DNA of 64,000 nucleotides from Marchantia polymorpha subsp. ruderalis (lineage: Eukaryota > Streptophyta > Marchantiopsida > Marchantiales > Marchantiaceae). This document shows positions 63,201-64,000 of this stretch, piece by piece. Within the stretch, counting starts at the first letter, position 1. Every line of letters begins with the position of its first letter. A program made the position numbers and the translations under genes. The DNA is taken from positions 12,980,501-13,044,500 of the forward strand of contig AP031356.1 in the NCBI GenBank assembly GCA_037833965.1, written 5' to 3'. The notes beneath the pieces are model-generated. The model saw nothing but the letters and a program-made list of their open reading frames with translations, was not told the DNA's origin and ran no database searches.

Positions 63201-64000
63201 CCTCCAACTAATACAATAAATCATCCATCTCTTAACAAATTTTTTCATGAATAGAACTTCCATCAATAGTTTACAAATGCTTTTCATGCTTGATTGTCTT
63301 GTCCAAAAAACTACTCCTTCAAAACTAAGTGGTTGGCATTGGCAAGGCTTGAATCTGAACTAGGTGACATGACTGATGTAACTACTACAAGTAGAGGGCT
63401 ATCGAAACTTCAGTATGTTTTAACATGAGTTAACACACTACCAATTATAAGAGGGAGAGAGAGAGAAAAAAAGAAAGAAAGAAGATCAAGTGTAATGAAA
63501 TCAAGCATGTGGAAACACACTACTGTACCATCTTATGAGAGAGAATGTCAAGTTTAACGATTTGCAAGTAGAATATCTGGATACTAATGTACAACATTAC
63601 CAACTGTAAACACTTTAATATTTTACCATATTCAAAGTTAAACAGTTGAGGATCTCTAATGGTTAAATCTTGTGCACATACTTTATTGTGTAACTAATGA
63701 CGAAGGGTGTTGAGATACCTTATTACCGTTACTTACAGACTTGTAGAGATGGTTAAGTTGGTAGATGTGACTTGTGACCCACTATGGGCTCGGGTTTAGG
63801 CTAGTTGTCACCTGTTCTATGTGTACCATGTAATGTTGTGAATAATATTGGTGTGAACTTTTGAATGTTAGATTATCATATGCTCTGCTGCTTTATTGCA
63901 CTGCACACGCACAGTGCTCATTATAGAGAATCTAGGAACAAAACATCACCTGTGCAGGTGGCGACATGCGCCGATTCACCACATAGAATATCGATCGATG
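60270..64000. other. right flank, no supported gene
   Basis: Balanced composition continues to about 61.4 kb, with frames up to 147 codons on minus (60277-60720) that show no domain. Beyond that the DNA is AT-rich. A long foldback lies at 62362-62547 and a purine-rich GA tract at about 63450-63485. The frame at 62968-63219 is not recognised. Confidence 0.5.
62362..62547. repeat. long near-perfect foldback (MIRNA-like or MITE)
   Basis: The left arm 62362-62421 pairs with the right arm ending at 62547 over about 60 bases, with roughly four mismatches or one-base bulges. The spacer holds a second stem, GTGTGCTGC against GCAGCACAC, with flanking pairs. A transcript of about 186 bases would fold into one long hairpin. 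No coding sequence overlaps it. Confidence 0.8.

Overview
The window is nuclear DNA of a land plant. The genes are split by many short GT-AG introns. Each recognised product is closest, from memory of the families, to its plant version: a DExH1-type helicase, MSI4/FVE, DIM1A, LSM5 and a TET10-type tetraspanin. Telo-box motifs (AAACCCTAA type) are present, and AT-rich intergenic DNA separates GC-rich gene starts. A non-seed plant such as a bryophyte would fit, but the sequence alone does not fix the clade.

Layout. 1-1.5 kb holds two coiled-coil exons of an unidentified gene, then a decayed LINE reverse transcriptase. 5.5-13.8 kb (+) is a complete 16-exon DEAH/RHA helicase of 1,048 aa. 18.5-19.2 kb (-) is an intronless four-EF-hand calmodulin-like gene with a long GC-rich leader and a TATA box near 19.76 kb. 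19.8-31.6 kb holds no gene I can support. 31.6-36.9 kb (-) is a complete 15-exon MSI4/FVE WD40 gene of 467 aa. 37.1-42.0 kb is repeat-rich, with a LINE relic, two inverted-repeat DNA elements, a 127-bp tandem duplication and a multi-hairpin element. 42.1-44.4 kb (-) is the 4-exon 18S rRNA dimethyltransferase DIM1A. It has a telo-box upstream, abutted by a TA-flanked MITE. 48.8-50.4 kb (+) is the 4-exon LSM5 gene. 51.9-53.5 kb (-) is a long disordered reading frame that starts at a splice acceptor. 54.4-58.7 kb (-) is an 11-exon tetraspanin of 586 aa. 59.4-60.3 kb is a GC-rich island without a gene, and the rest is AT-rich DNA with one long foldback.

The genes do not form one system. Several serve RNA metabolism (helicase, DIM1A, LSM5), one chromatin (FVE), one calcium sensing and one the cell surface. 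Each CDS given as complete was assembled exon by exon, with reading phase checked across every junction.

The most unusual object is the tetraspanin. Its large extracellular loop, normally about 130-150 residues, carries an in-frame array of about 20 copies of an 11-residue DEPPPPAGATP unit. This makes an extensin-like, N-glycosylation-rich insert of roughly 330 residues between the GCC motif and the last loop cysteines, on an otherwise intact four-pass scaffold.
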